Shown one piece after another: positions 25,585 to 34,290 of a stretch of 64,000 nt of DNA. The translations under genes and the position numbers were made by a program. This DNA comes from Sedimentitalea sp042687825 (GTDB lineage Bacteria > Pseudomonadota > Alphaproteobacteria > Rhodobacterales > Rhodobacteraceae). The first letter of the stretch is position 1. The number at the start of each line of letters is the position of its first letter. Location of the stretch: contig NZ_JBHUQE010000009.1 of NCBI RefSeq assembly GCF_042687825.1, positions 1 to 64,000 of the forward strand. The letters run 5' to 3'. Below the pieces are notes generated by a model. It was not told the DNA's origin and ran no database searches. It worked only from the letters and a program-made list of their open reading frames with translations.

Positions 25585-25697
25585 CTGCCACCCCAACCCC
25601 GTAAACGACAGGTTAACCGCTATCGGATCCGTGGTTTAGAAACCGTTAACGCCCGGCATGCCCCACCGGGATCGCGTATGACCCGGCCGAGGGCATC

Positions 25698-26384
25698 TCA
25701 GGAACTGCCGGGCCAGGGCGCGGCCGGCAGGTCCAGGGCATAGGGTTCTGGATCATACGCGACAGCATGCGCGGCGCGGCTCCAGTCCTGCATGGCGGGA
25801 TCGTTTACGAGGGCAGTGCAATATTGCCAGGCTTCGGCGCTGACCGGCAGGCCATAGCCGATGATCCGCGCCGCGACCGGCGTGAAAAACACCTCGGTCA
25901 GCGAATAGGCGCCAAAAAGCCAGGGTGTCGTGCTGCCCGACGTCCGGCGGGCATGCGCCCACAGGGTTTCAAGGCGCGCAAGATCGTCGCGCACGGCCGG
26001 TGATGGTGTAAAGCCTTTGTAGCATCGCTGCAGCTGCATCGGGCAATCGGTGCGCAGCGCGCCAAAGCCCGACGCCATCTCGGCGCAGAGGAAGCGCGCG
26101 GTGGCGCGCCGGGCGGCATCACCAGGCCAGAGGCCGGCCGTGGGATGACGTTCGGCCAGGGTCTCGGCGATGGCCAGGCTTTCGCCGATCACCGTGCCGT
26201 CGGGCAGCCGCACGGCCGGTACCAGCCGGGCCGGGGCCAGTGGGGCCATGTCGGCGGCCATCGTGCCGGTATACAGCCCGATCATATGCGTGCGGCAGGG
26301 GATTCCGAATTTTTCGAACATCAGCCAGCCACGCAGCGACCAGCTGGAATACATGCGGTCGCCGATAAAAAGATCATAGGTCAT
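25698..26384 (-). CDS. Glutathione S-transferase family protein
   Basis: 228 aa. N-terminal thioredoxin-like GST domain: LFIGDRMYSSWSLRGWLMFEKFGIP with the YSSWSLR motif typical of zeta/YfcF-like bacterial GSTs, then LVPAVRLPDGTVIGESLAIAETLAE (cis-Pro and the ES that contacts glutathione), and an all-helical C-terminal domain. Start MTYDLFIGD at 26384 fits; the longer open frame upstream is not protein-like. Substrate unknown. Confidence 0.85.
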   Translation of the reverse strand: MTYDLFIGDRMYSSWSLRGWLMFEKFGIPCRTHMIGLYTGTMAADMAPLAPARLVPAVRLPDGTVIGESLAIAETLAERHPTAGLWPGDAARRATARFLCAEMASGFGALRTDCPMQLQRCYKGFTPSPAVRDDLARLETLWAHARRTSGSTTPWLFGAYSLTEVFFTPVAARIIGYGLPVSAEAWQYCTALVNDPAMQDWSRAAHAVAYDPEPYALDLPAAPWPGSS

Positions 26385-26442
26385 GCGCCAGACTAGGCAG
26401 GCCACGCGGTCCGGGTAAATCGACCATTTGTGCGGCCCCGCA

Positions 26443-27021
26443 TCACGGTCGGTGATTGATGCGCGCCACCTGCCAGCCATGCGCATGATGGTGCAGTTCG
26501 GTCACCGACAGGTTGTCGATGCGATGGGCAAAGGCCTGGTTCGCACCCACACGCAGCGCCCGCTGCACCTGGCTGAGGATCACCCCGAAATGGGCAACGA
26601 CGATCAGATCCCGCCCGGCATGGTCCGCGATCAGCGTATCTATGGCGCCGTCGACCCGGGCGCAGACCTGATGCCAGCTTTCGCCATTGGGCGGACGCAC
26701 GTCGCCGGGATGCTCCCAATAGGCGCGGATGCGCTCGGGGTCTTCGGCCTCGATCTCGGCATGGTTGCGCAATTCCCAATCCCCGAAATGGATTTCACGC
26801 AGGGTCGCAAGATGCGGCAGGCGCCGGCGATCGCCTTGGATCGCGTCGGCGGTGGCAGAGGCGCGCGACAGGTCGGAAGACACGACCGTGGCCGGGCGCG
26901 GCAGATGTGCCGACAACCGCGCCAGCGCTTCCGTGTCGCTCAGATCCGCCGGCAGGTCGGACCAGCCGACCATGGTCTTGGCATGGGTGGGGCCATGGCG
27001 CACCAGATGCAGCCGGGTCAC
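26443..27021 (-). CDS. Histidine phosphatase, probably CobC-like alpha-ribazole phosphatase
   Basis: 192 aa phosphoglycerate-mutase-fold protein: LVRHGPTH at residues 6-13 holds the catalytic RHG, SSDLSRASATADAI and LREIHFGDWE follow, and VVAHFGVI has the second histidine. The start is GTG at 27021, whose last bases overlap the cobU stop (GTGA), so the two are translationally coupled. That coupling supports a role in nucleotide-loop assembly of cobalamin (dephosphorylating alpha-ribazole-5'-phosphate). Generic histidine phosphatase is the alternative. Confidence 0.75.
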   Translation of the reverse strand: MTRLHLVRHGPTHAKTMVGWSDLPADLSDTEALARLSAHLPRPATVVSSDLSRASATADAIQGDRRRLPHLATLREIHFGDWELRNHAEIEAEDPERIRAYWEHPGDVRPPNGESWHQVCARVDGAIDTLIADHAGRDLIVVAHFGVILSQVQRALRVGANQAFAHRIDNLSVTELHHHAHGWQVARINHRP

Positions 27022-27539
27022 GGCAATTGCCCTTTCAGCGCCCGGGGCAGGCCGGCGACGACCTGCACGACCAGATCGGCCCGTGCCGCCAGCGCGATGT
27101 TCAGCCGGCCCTGGGCCTCGCGGAAATCGCGCGCGACGGCATTGTCGGGCACGATGCCCTGGCCGACCTCGTTGCTGACCACGATCACCTGTGCCGGGCA
27201 GTCGCGCAATGCCTGCAGCAGGGCCGCCTGTGCGCGGTCCAGATCGGCCTCGGCCAGCATCTGGTTGCTCAGCCACATGGTGGCGCAGTCCAGCAGGCAG
27301 ACCTGATGCGCCGCAAGCGTCGCCAGCGCGGCGGGCAGGTTCAGCGGTGCCTCAAGCGTCATCCAGTCAGTGCCGCGCCGGCCGATGTGGCGGTCGATCT
27401 TGCGGCGCATCTCGGCATCAAGCGCCTGCGCCGTGGCCAGGTAGACGCGCGGCTTGCCGCAGTCGACGGCCAGGGCCTCGGCATAGTCCGACTTGCCCGA
27501 GGCGGCGCCACCGAGAACCAAGGTGATTCCAGGATGCAC
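27018..27539 (-). CDS. cobU: Adenosylcobinamide kinase / adenosylcobinamide-phosphate guanylyltransferase
   Basis: 173 aa bifunctional enzyme activating cobinamide with ATP/GTP and GMP for coenzyme B12 assembly. P-loop LGGAASGKS at residues 9-17, VYLATAQALDAEMRRKIDRHIGRRG with the guanylylated histidine region, LLDCATMWLSN and VVSNEVGQGIVPDN follow in order. The start is GTG at 27539 with AAGGG upstream. First gene of a two-gene minus-strand unit with the cobC-like gene; divergent from rpoH. No B12 riboswitch was recognised in the 100-base gap. Confidence 0.93.
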   Translation of the reverse strand: MHPGITLVLGGAASGKSDYAEALAVDCGKPRVYLATAQALDAEMRRKIDRHIGRRGTDWMTLEAPLNLPAALATLAAHQVCLLDCATMWLSNQMLAEADLDRAQAALLQALRDCPAQVIVVSNEVGQGIVPDNAVARDFREAQGRLNIALAARADLVVQVVAGLPRALKGQLP

Positions 27540-27557
27540 GTTTATGTTACCCTTGAT

Positions 27558-27584
27558 TGATCCGATTTCCGATATCCTGCGTAA
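27558..27584 (+). promoter_or_regulatory. Putative ECF sigma-E (RpoE/ChrR-type) promoter of rpoH
   Basis: TGATCC (27558-27563), 16 bases, then CGTAA (27580-27584), ending about 57 bases before the rpoH ATG. I recall this pattern from the singlet-oxygen-responsive RpoE promoters of Rhodobacter, where rpoHII is a core target. No sigma-70-type pair of similar quality was seen in the gap. Confidence 0.55.
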
Positions 27585-27641
27585 CCGTCATGAAAGCGCA
27601 AGACAAGCGACGCATACCGGGCTGGATTATGGGGGAAACGG

Positions 27642-28520
27642 ATGGCACTGGACGCACTCAACGACATGTCTCTGACACGCCGCGCGATGCGCGCCGAAAT
27701 GCTGGATGCCGAAACCGAATTACGGCTGGCCTATGCCTGGCGCGATCAGCGTGACGAGGCGGCGCTGCACCGGCTGATCACGGCCTATATGCGGCTGGCG
27801 ATCTCGATGGCTGCCAAGTTCCGGCGCTATGGTGCGCCGATGAACGATCTGATCCAAGAGGCCGGATTGGGACTGATGAAGGCGGCGGACAAGTTCGACC
27901 CGGACCGGGGCGTGCGGTTTTCAACCTATGCGGTCTGGTGGATCAAGGCGTCGATCCAGGAATATGTCATGCGCAACTGGTCGATGGTGCGAACCGGTTC
28001 GACCTCGGCCCAGAAATCGCTGTTCTTCAACATGCGCCGGGTCCAGGCGCGGCTCGAGCGCGAGGCCGCGGCGTCAGGCGAGCCGCTGGACGGCGAGCAA
28101 CTGCGCCAACTGATCTCGACCGAGATCGGTGTGCCCTTGCGCGATGTCGAAATGATGGAAGGACGGCTGTCGGGCTCGGATTTCTCGTTGAACGCCAAGC
28201 AATCGACCGAGGACGAGGGGCGCGAATGGATCGACGCACTGGAGGATGACGGGCAGCAGGCCGCCGAACTGGTCGAACAGCGCCACGATACCCGTCAGTT
28301 GCGCGATTGGCTGCTGGCGGCGATGCAGGCGCTTAGCGAGCGGGAACGGTTCATCGTGCGCGAGCGGAAACTACGCGACCGGCCGCGCACGCTGGAAAGC
28401 CTGGGGGCCGAGCTGGGTCTGTCCAAAGAACGCGTCCGGCAACTGGAGGCGGCCGCCTTTCAGAAAATGCGCAAGCACCTTGAAACCCAGTCGCGCGAGG
28501 TGCAACACTTTCTTGCATGA
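27642..28520 (+). CDS. rpoH: RNA polymerase sigma-32 family factor (probably RpoHII)
   Basis: 292 aa alternative sigma factor. Region 2: DLIQEAGLGLMKAADKFDPDRGVRFSTYAVWWIKASIQEYVMRNWS. The RpoH-box-like stretch AQKSLFFNMRRVQARLE follows. Region 4: LSERERFIVRERKLRDRPRTLESLGAELGLSKERVRQLE. Many alphaproteobacteria carry two RpoH proteins; the putative sigma-E promoter upstream fits the RpoHII (oxidative/singlet-oxygen) paralogue rather than the heat-shock RpoHI. GGGGGAAACGG precedes the ATG. Its stop overlaps the next gene (ATGA). Confidence 0.9.
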   Translation: MALDALNDMSLTRRAMRAEMLDAETELRLAYAWRDQRDEAALHRLITAYMRLAISMAAKFRRYGAPMNDLIQEAGLGLMKAADKFDPDRGVRFSTYAVWWIKASIQEYVMRNWSMVRTGSTSAQKSLFFNMRRVQARLEREAAASGEPLDGEQLRQLISTEIGVPLRDVEMMEGRLSGSDFSLNAKQSTEDEGREWIDALEDDGQQAAELVEQRHDTRQLRDWLLAAMQALSERERFIVRERKLRDRPRTLESLGAELGLSKERVRQLEAAAFQKMRKHLETQSREVQHFLA

Positions 28521-29335
28521 ATAGATTGATTGCTCTTGTTTGTGCCGGCTGCGCGCTTGTGGCCGCCCCCTTGCGGGCGACCGATCTGTCACCCGACCTT
28601 TTGGCACGCATGGCCGCAGCCGATGTGGTCATTCTGGGTGAGGTGCATGACAACCCCGACCACCACCGGATACAGGGCGACATTCTGACGAGCCTGCAGC
28701 CCAGGGCGGTGGTCTGGGAGATGCTGACCAGCGTCGAGGCGAGGCGGATCAAGGCAAAGCTGGTGCATGACCCGGAAAAGCTGGAACAGGTTCTGGAATG
28801 GGCGAAATCCGGCTGGCCGGCCTTTTCCATGTATCACCAGATTTTCGCCGCCGCCCCCGACGCCCGGATCTATGGCGGCGAAGTGCCCCGCGAGGCCGCC
28901 TTCACGGTGATCGAGGCCGGACCCGCGGTCGCCTTTGGCGCGGATGCGGCCCGCTATGGGCTGACCGTGCCTCTGCCCGAGGCTGAACAGGCCGACCGCG
29001 AGGCCTTGCAGCTTGCCGCGCATTGCGACGCCATTCCGGCCGACCGGCTGGCTGCCATGGTCGGCATCCAGCGTTTGCGGGACGCGGTGATGGCGCGCGA
29101 AGTCATTGCGGCCATGGCGGACACAGGGGGGCCGGTGGCGGTCATCACCGGCAATGGTCACGCCCGGCGCGATGGCGGCATTCCGGTCTATCTGGATCGG
29201 GTGCAGCCGGGTTTGCGGGTCTTCGTGCTGGGCCAATCCGAAGCGGGCGGGATCTCGGGCGTGTTCGATGCGGTTCTGGACAGTCCGGCCGTTCCGCGCG
29301 ACGACCCCTGTGCCGCCTTCGCGGGCACGAACTGA
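28517..29335 (+). CDS. ChaN family exported protein
   Basis: 272 aa with a signal peptide (MNRLIALVCAGCALVAAPLRA). The Tiki/ChaN core is visible: VVILGEVHDNPDHHRIQGDIL at residues 37-57, WEMLTSVEARRIKAKL, and the C-terminal AVITGNGHARRDGGIPVYL. ChaN proteins bind haem and are linked to iron uptake; related Tiki enzymes are metalloproteases. The start overlaps the rpoH stop by 4 bases, so it is translated with the sigma factor and probably induced by the same stress. Confidence 0.8.
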   Translation: MNRLIALVCAGCALVAAPLRATDLSPDLLARMAAADVVILGEVHDNPDHHRIQGDILTSLQPRAVVWEMLTSVEARRIKAKLVHDPEKLEQVLEWAKSGWPAFSMYHQIFAAAPDARIYGGEVPREAAFTVIEAGPAVAFGADAARYGLTVPLPEAEQADREALQLAAHCDAIPADRLAAMVGIQRLRDAVMAREVIAAMADTGGPVAVITGNGHARRDGGIPVYLDRVQPGLRVFVLGQSEAGGISGVFDAVLDSPAVPRDDPCAAFAGTN

Positions 29336-29422
29336 CAGGAAGCCGGCAATGCTGCGATAAGCTCTGGCAGATCGCCGCCGGTCCGCTTATGGTCGGGGCG
29401 GTCTGGATGAAGGATGTGCTAA

Positions 29423-30619
29423 ATGCTGGCCTGCAAACGCATATTGCTGATCATTGGCGGCGGCATCGCGGCTTATAAATGCCTGGAACTGATCCGCAGG
29501 CTGCAGGATCGCGGCGCCACGGTGACTCCGGTTCTGACCGCCGCGGGGGCCGAGTTCGTGACACCGCTGGCGGTGTCCGGGTTGGCCGGGCAAAAGGTGT
29601 TTTGCGATCTTTTCGATCTGGGGGACGAGGCCGAGATGGGCCATATCCAGTTGTCGCGCAGCGCCGACCTGGTGGTTGTGGCGCCGGCCACGGCCGACCT
29701 GATGGCCAAGATGGCGGGCGGGCTGGCCAATGATCTGGCCTCGACGCTGCTGATGGCGACCGATACGCCGGTGCTGATCGCCCCGGCGATGAATGTGCGC
29801 ATGTGGCAGCACGCGGCGACACAGCGCAATCTGGCGCAGTTGCGGGCGGATGGGATCAGGGTTGTCGGCCCCAACGAGGGCAGCATGGCCTGCGGCGAAT
29901 TCGGACCCGGGCGCATGGCCGAACCGATGGAAATCCTGGCTGCGATCGAAACCGCGCTGTCGGATGGGCCGTTGCGCGGCCGGCGCGTGCTGGTCACTTC
30001 GGGGCCGACTCATGAACCGATCGATCCGGTGCGCTATATCGCCAACCGCTCGTCCGGTGCGCAGGGCACGGCCCTGGCACGCGCCCTGGCGGCGCTGGGC
30101 GCCGAGGTGGTGTTCGTCACCGGGCCTGCGGATGTGCCGCCGCCAGCGGGTGTACAGGTGGTCAGGGTCGAGACCGCGCAGCAGATGGCAGAGGCGGTGG
30201 ACGCGGCCTTGCCGGTGGATGCCGGTGTCTTTGCCGCGGCGGTGGCCGATTGGCGGGTGGCCAGCGCCAGCGACCGCAAGCTGAAAAAGACAAAGGACGG
30301 TCTGCCGGCTTTGCAGTTCGCCGAAAACCCCGACATCCTGGCCGGCGTGGCGCAGCGCAAACAGGGCCGTCCGGAACTGGTGGTCGGGTTCGCCGCGGAA
30401 ACCAACGACGTGCTGGAAAACGCCACCGCCAAACGGGCGCGCAAGGGCTGTGACTGGATCGTGGCCAACGATGTCAGCCCGGCGACCGGGATCATGGGCG
30501 GCAGCGAAAACGCCGTGGTGCTGATCACCGCCGAGGGGGCGGAAACCTGGCCACGCATGGACAAATCGGCGGTGGCGCAGCAGTTGGCGGCGCGCATTGC
30601 GGCGGCGTTGGCGCCCTGA
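29423..30619 (+). CDS. coaBC: Phosphopantothenoylcysteine decarboxylase / phosphopantothenate-cysteine ligase
   Basis: 398 aa bifunctional coenzyme A enzyme. CoaC half: ILLIIGGGIAAYKCLELIRRL, HIQLSRSADLVVVAPATADLMAKMAGGLANDLASTL, APAMNVRMW and SMACGEFGPGRMAEP. CoaB half from about residue 190: LVTSGPTHEPIDPVRYIANRSSGAQGTALARAL, then KLKK and VGFAAETND. Both active-site regions are intact. ATG at 29423 with AGGA upstream, 87 bases after the ChaN gene. Confidence 0.95.
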   Translation: MLACKRILLIIGGGIAAYKCLELIRRLQDRGATVTPVLTAAGAEFVTPLAVSGLAGQKVFCDLFDLGDEAEMGHIQLSRSADLVVVAPATADLMAKMAGGLANDLASTLLMATDTPVLIAPAMNVRMWQHAATQRNLAQLRADGIRVVGPNEGSMACGEFGPGRMAEPMEILAAIETALSDGPLRGRRVLVTSGPTHEPIDPVRYIANRSSGAQGTALARALAALGAEVVFVTGPADVPPPAGVQVVRVETAQQMAEAVDAALPVDAGVFAAAVADWRVASASDRKLKKTKDGLPALQFAENPDILAGVAQRKQGRPELVVGFAAETNDVLENATAKRARKGCDWIVANDVSPATGIMGGSENAVVLITAEGAETWPRMDKSAVAQQLAARIAAALAP

Positions 30620-30654
30620 TTTTTATGCCTCCGGCGGGGATATTTGGAGCAAGA
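30620..30654 (+). repeat. Rhodobacteraceae-type intergenic element before dut
   Basis: The stretch TATGCCTCCGGCGGGGATAT and the following TTGGAGCAAGAG look like the short conserved intergenic sequence scattered through many Rhodobacteraceae genomes (from memory). It runs from the coaBC stop to the dut ribosome binding site. Only one copy was noticed in this window. Function unknown to me. Confidence 0.5.
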
Positions 30655-30664
30655 GGAAACAGCC

Positions 30665-31126
30665 GTGCAACAGGTCTCGATCAGGGTGACTTACGAGGAG
30701 GGGGCGGATCGCGCGGTGGCGCTGCCGGCCTATGAGACCGCCGGGGCGGCGGGGGCGGATCTGCGGGCCAACCTGCCGGATCGCGGCGTGATGATGCTGG
30801 CGCCGGGTTCGCGGGCGCTGGTGCCCACCGGGCTGCGCATTGCGATCCCTGATGGCTTTGAGGCGCAGATCCGGCCGCGCTCGGGGCTGGCACTGAAACA
30901 TGGGATTACCCTGCCCAATGCGCCGGGGACCATCGACAGCGATTATCGTGGACCGCTGGGTGTCATCGTGATGAATGCCGGCGACGCGGATTTTGCCATT
31001 CGTCATGGCGACCGTATCGCGCAATTGGTGGTGGCCCCCGTGCTGCAGGCGCGGTTCGATCCGGTCGAGACCCTGGACAGCACCCAGCGTGGCGTCGGCG
31101 GGTTCGGCTCGACCGGGCAGGGCTGA
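30665..31126 (+). CDS. dut: dUTP diphosphatase (dUTPase)
   Basis: 153 aa trimeric dUTPase that hydrolyses dUTP to dUMP, keeping uracil out of DNA. Motifs in order: AGAAGADLRA, PRSGLALKHGITLPNAPGTIDSDYRG, GDRIAQLV and the C-terminal P-loop-like RGVGGFGSTG. The GTG at 30665 with AGAGGAAA upstream is preferred; a TTG at 30644 would lie inside the conserved intergenic element. Stop overlaps the next start (TGATG). Confidence 0.95.
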   Translation: MQQVSIRVTYEEGADRAVALPAYETAGAAGADLRANLPDRGVMMLAPGSRALVPTGLRIAIPDGFEAQIRPRSGLALKHGITLPNAPGTIDSDYRGPLGVIVMNAGDADFAIRHGDRIAQLVVAPVLQARFDPVETLDSTQRGVGGFGSTGQG

Positions 31127-32202
31127 TGCTGCTGGTTCTGTTTCTTGCGGCATTGTTGTGGGGCTTTGGCGCGCTGCTGGGCGTTCCGCGCCGGTCCCGC
31201 CTGATCCTGGTCGGGCTGCTGTTTCTGGTGGTGTTGCTGGTCCAGCTGCTGTTGCCGGACGGCCACCCGATCCGTGACGCGACCGGGCAGTCGCCGGCGT
31301 TGTGGCTGATGCTGGGCGGGTTTGGCGCCATTGCCGCAGTGTATGGCCGGCTGGTCCTCGGGCTGCGCCGACGCGCCGATACACGACGCCCCGAAGCGAC
31401 GATCGCGGCAAGACCATCCGGCGCTTTCAGCGAGACCGAACTGGACCGGTATGCCCGCCATATCGTGCTGCGCGAAATCGGCGGACCGGGGCAGAAACGC
31501 ATGAAACAGGCTCGGGTCCTGGTGATCGGCGCCGGCGGGCTGGGGGCTCCGGCGCTGCAATACCTGGCCGCCGCCGGCATCGGCACCATCGGAGTCATCG
31601 ACGACGATGTCGTCGAGAACGCGAACCTGCAGCGCCAGGTCATTCATCGCGACGCGGATATCGGCATGCCAAAGGTGTTTTCCGCGCAGCAGGCGATGCT
31701 GGCGCAGAACCCGGCCATCGAGGTGCGCCCCTACCAACGGCGCCTGAGCGCGGATATCGCTGCCGAGCTGTTTGCCGACTATGATCTGATCCTGGATGGC
31801 AGCGACAATTTCGACACGCGATATCTGTCCAATGCCACGGCCGTGGCGGCCGGAAAACCGTTGGTTTCGGGGGCACTGTCGCAATGGGAAGGGCAGCTGA
31901 GCGTGTTCGACCCGACCCATTCCGGTCCGTGCTATCAATGCATTTTCCCCGAACCACCCGCACCGGGGCTGGCGCCGTCCTGTGCCGAGGCCGGCGTGGT
32001 CGGCCCCTTGCCCGGTGTCATTGGCGCGATGATGGCGGTCGAGGCCGTCAAGCTGGCGACCGATGCGGGAACTGTTCTGCGCGGCCAGATGCTGATCTAT
32101 GACGCTCTGTATGGCGAAACCCGGACAATCAGGTTGAAACCACGCGGCGATTGCCCGATCTGTGGCGGGGCCGGGTGCCGAACCGATGCATCTTTGGCCT
32201 GA
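31126..32202 (+). CDS. Membrane-anchored HesA/MoeB/ThiF family E1-like adenylyltransferase
   Basis: 358 aa. The N-terminal ~75 residues hold three hydrophobic segments (about 1-18, 26-45, 60-78), then from about residue 105 a complete E1-like domain: FSETELDRYARHIVLREIGGPGQKRM, VLVIGAGGLGAPALQYLAAAGIGTIGVIDDD, NLQRQVIH, the zinc pairs CYQC and CPICGGAGC, and CAEAGVVGPLPGVIGAMMAVEAVK. Such enzymes adenylate the C-terminus of MoaD/ThiS-like sulfur carriers. The membrane extension is not part of E. coli MoeB. Start shares bases with the dut stop. Confidence 0.82.
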   Translation: MLLVLFLAALLWGFGALLGVPRRSRLILVGLLFLVVLLVQLLLPDGHPIRDATGQSPALWLMLGGFGAIAAVYGRLVLGLRRRADTRRPEATIAARPSGAFSETELDRYARHIVLREIGGPGQKRMKQARVLVIGAGGLGAPALQYLAAAGIGTIGVIDDDVVENANLQRQVIHRDADIGMPKVFSAQQAMLAQNPAIEVRPYQRRLSADIAAELFADYDLILDGSDNFDTRYLSNATAVAAGKPLVSGALSQWEGQLSVFDPTHSGPCYQCIFPEPPAPGLAPSCAEAGVVGPLPGVIGAMMAVEAVKLATDAGTVLRGQMLIYDALYGETRTIRLKPRGDCPICGGAGCRTDASLA

Positions 32203-32220
32203 ACCGAAAAGGAAATCGCG

Positions 32221-34236
32221 ATGGCAAACCCGATCCTGTCCGACTGGACGACTCCGTTTCAAATCGCCCCGTTTCCGGCCATATCGGACGATGATTTCGC
32301 CCCGGCGCTGGACACTGCCTTGGCGGCGCACCGGGCCGAGATCGACGCGATTGCAACCTGCCCGGAACCACCGAGCTTTGCCAATACGGTCGAGGCGCTG
32401 GAGGCGTCCGGGGCCGATCTGGACAAGGTGCTATCGGTGTTCTTTACGGTGGCCGGGGCTGACAGCAACCCGACACGACAGGCATTGCAGCGCGACTTCT
32501 CGCCCCGCCTGGCGGCGCATTATTCCGAAATTTCCGCCAACAAGGCGCTGTTTCGCCGGCTGGCCGCGCTGTGGGACAGCCGGGACGAGTTGACCCTGAC
32601 CGAGGAACAGCAGCGGGTGCTGATGCTGACCCATCGCGGATTTGTCCGCGCCGGCGCCGCGCTGACCGGGGCGGCGGAAACCCGGATGAAGGCGGTCAAG
32701 GGCCGCCTTGCGACATTGGGCACAAAATTCACCCAGAACCTGCTGGCGGACGAGCGCGACTGGCATATGGCGCTGGCCGAGGACGACCTGCAGGGCCTGC
32801 CGCAATTCGTGATCGATGCCGCGCGCGCCGCCGGACGGGACAGGGGGGCCGAGGGGCCCGTGGTCACCCTGTCGCGCTCGCTGATCGTGCCGTTCCTGCA
32901 GTTTTCACCGCGCCGCGATCTGCGCGAACGGGCCTATCGGGCCTGGGCGACGCGCGGCGCCAATGGCGGAGAGACCGACAACCGGGCCATTGCCGCCGAG
33001 ATCCTGAGCCTGCGGCAGGAACGGGCCGAGTTGCTGGGCTATGACTGTTTTGCCGTTTACAAGCTGGAAACCGAGATGGCGCGCACACCGGACAAGGTGC
33101 GCGATCTGCTGATGGCGGTCTGGGCACCAGCCAAGGCCCGAGCGCTGGCCGATGCCGAAATCCTGACGCGGATGATGCAGGCGGACGGGGTGAACGGGCC
33201 GCTGGAAGCCTGGGACTGGCGCTATTACGCGGAGAAACGGAGGCGCGCAGAGCACGATCTGGATGAGTCCGAACTGAAACCCTATCTGCAGCTGGAGCGG
33301 ATGCTCGAGGCGGCTTTTGCCTGTGCTGGACGGCTGTTCGGTCTGAGCTTTGCGCCGCTGGACGTGCCGCTTTACCATGGTGATTGCCGGGCCTGGGAAG
33401 TCACCCGTGACGGCGCCCATGTGGCCGTGTTCATCGGCGATTATTTCGCCCGCGGCAGCAAGCGTTCGGGCGCCTGGTGTTCGGCGATGCGCAGCCAGGC
33501 GAAATTCCCGCAGGCGCAGACACCGGTGGTGATCAATGTCTGCAATTTCGCCAAGGGCGATCCGGCGCTGCTGTCTTATGACGACGCGCGCACGCTGTTT
33601 CACGAATTCGGCCATGCGCTGCATCACATGCTGTCCGACGTGACCTATGAAAGCATTTCCGGCACCTCGGTGGCGCGCGATTTCGTCGAACTGCCCAGCC
33701 AGCTTTTCGAACATTGGCTGGAAGTGCCCGAGGTGCTGGGCGCGTTCGCCACCCATGCCGAAACCGGCGCGCCGATGCCGGGCGCATTGCTGGACAAGGT
33801 GCTGAAGGCGGCGAATTTCGACATGGGATTCCAGACCGTGGAATATGTCGCTTCGGCGCTGGTGGACCTGGCCTTTCACCGGGGGGCGGCGCCGGCCGAC
33901 CCGATGGCCCGTCAGGCCGAGATACTGGCCGAACTGGGGATGCCGCACGCCATCGGCATGCGGCACGCGACGCCGCATTTCGCACATGTCTTTGCCGGTG
34001 ACGGGTATTCCAGCGGATATTACAGCTATATGTGGTCCGAGGTGATGGATGCGGATGCTTTTGCCGCGTTTCAGGAGGCCGGCGGAGCGTTTGACGCCGA
34101 ACGCGCCCAGGCTCTGGAGGAGCATATCCTGTCCGCCGGCGGAAGCCGGGAACCGGATGTGCTGTACACCGCGTTCAGGGGCCGTCTTCCGGGGGTCGAG
34201 GCCCTGTTGAAAGGGCGGGGACTGGCGGCCGGTTAG
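32221..34236 (+). CDS. M3 family metallopeptidase (oligopeptidase A / Dcp type)
   Basis: 671 aa cytoplasmic zinc peptidase, normal family length, degrading short peptides. The zinc motif HEFGHALHHML is at residues 461-471, with the downstream acidic ligand in YESISGTSVARDFVELPSQLFEHW. Substrate-loop residues near the C-terminus (HVFAGDGYSSGYYSYMWSEVMDADAF) are typical. No signal peptide. It could be named prlC or dcp; the sequence does not let me decide. AAGGAAATCGCG precedes the ATG. Confidence 0.92.
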   Translation: MANPILSDWTTPFQIAPFPAISDDDFAPALDTALAAHRAEIDAIATCPEPPSFANTVEALEASGADLDKVLSVFFTVAGADSNPTRQALQRDFSPRLAAHYSEISANKALFRRLAALWDSRDELTLTEEQQRVLMLTHRGFVRAGAALTGAAETRMKAVKGRLATLGTKFTQNLLADERDWHMALAEDDLQGLPQFVIDAARAAGRDRGAEGPVVTLSRSLIVPFLQFSPRRDLRERAYRAWATRGANGGETDNRAIAAEILSLRQERAELLGYDCFAVYKLETEMARTPDKVRDLLMAVWAPAKARALADAEILTRMMQADGVNGPLEAWDWRYYAEKRRRAEHDLDESELKPYLQLERMLEAAFACAGRLFGLSFAPLDVPLYHGDCRAWEVTRDGAHVAVFIGDYFARGSKRSGAWCSAMRSQAKFPQAQTPVVINVCNFAKGDPALLSYDDARTLFHEFGHALHHMLSDVTYESISGTSVARDFVELPSQLFEHWLEVPEVLGAFATHAETGAPMPGALLDKVLKAANFDMGFQTVEYVASALVDLAFHRGAAPADPMARQAEILAELGMPHAIGMRHATPHFAHVFAGDGYSSGYYSYMWSEVMDADAFAAFQEAGGAFDAERAQALEEHILSAGGSREPDVLYTAFRGRLPGVEALLKGRGLAAG

Positions 34237-34290
34237 ATCGCGTGTGTCGATTGCCATGATCCGGCACGTCCGGCAGAAAGGGGTCCGATC

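Noticed and set aside
27540..27641. B12 riboswitch before cobU
   Set aside because: The gap is only about 100 bases, shared with rpoH, and no B12-box sequence was seen.
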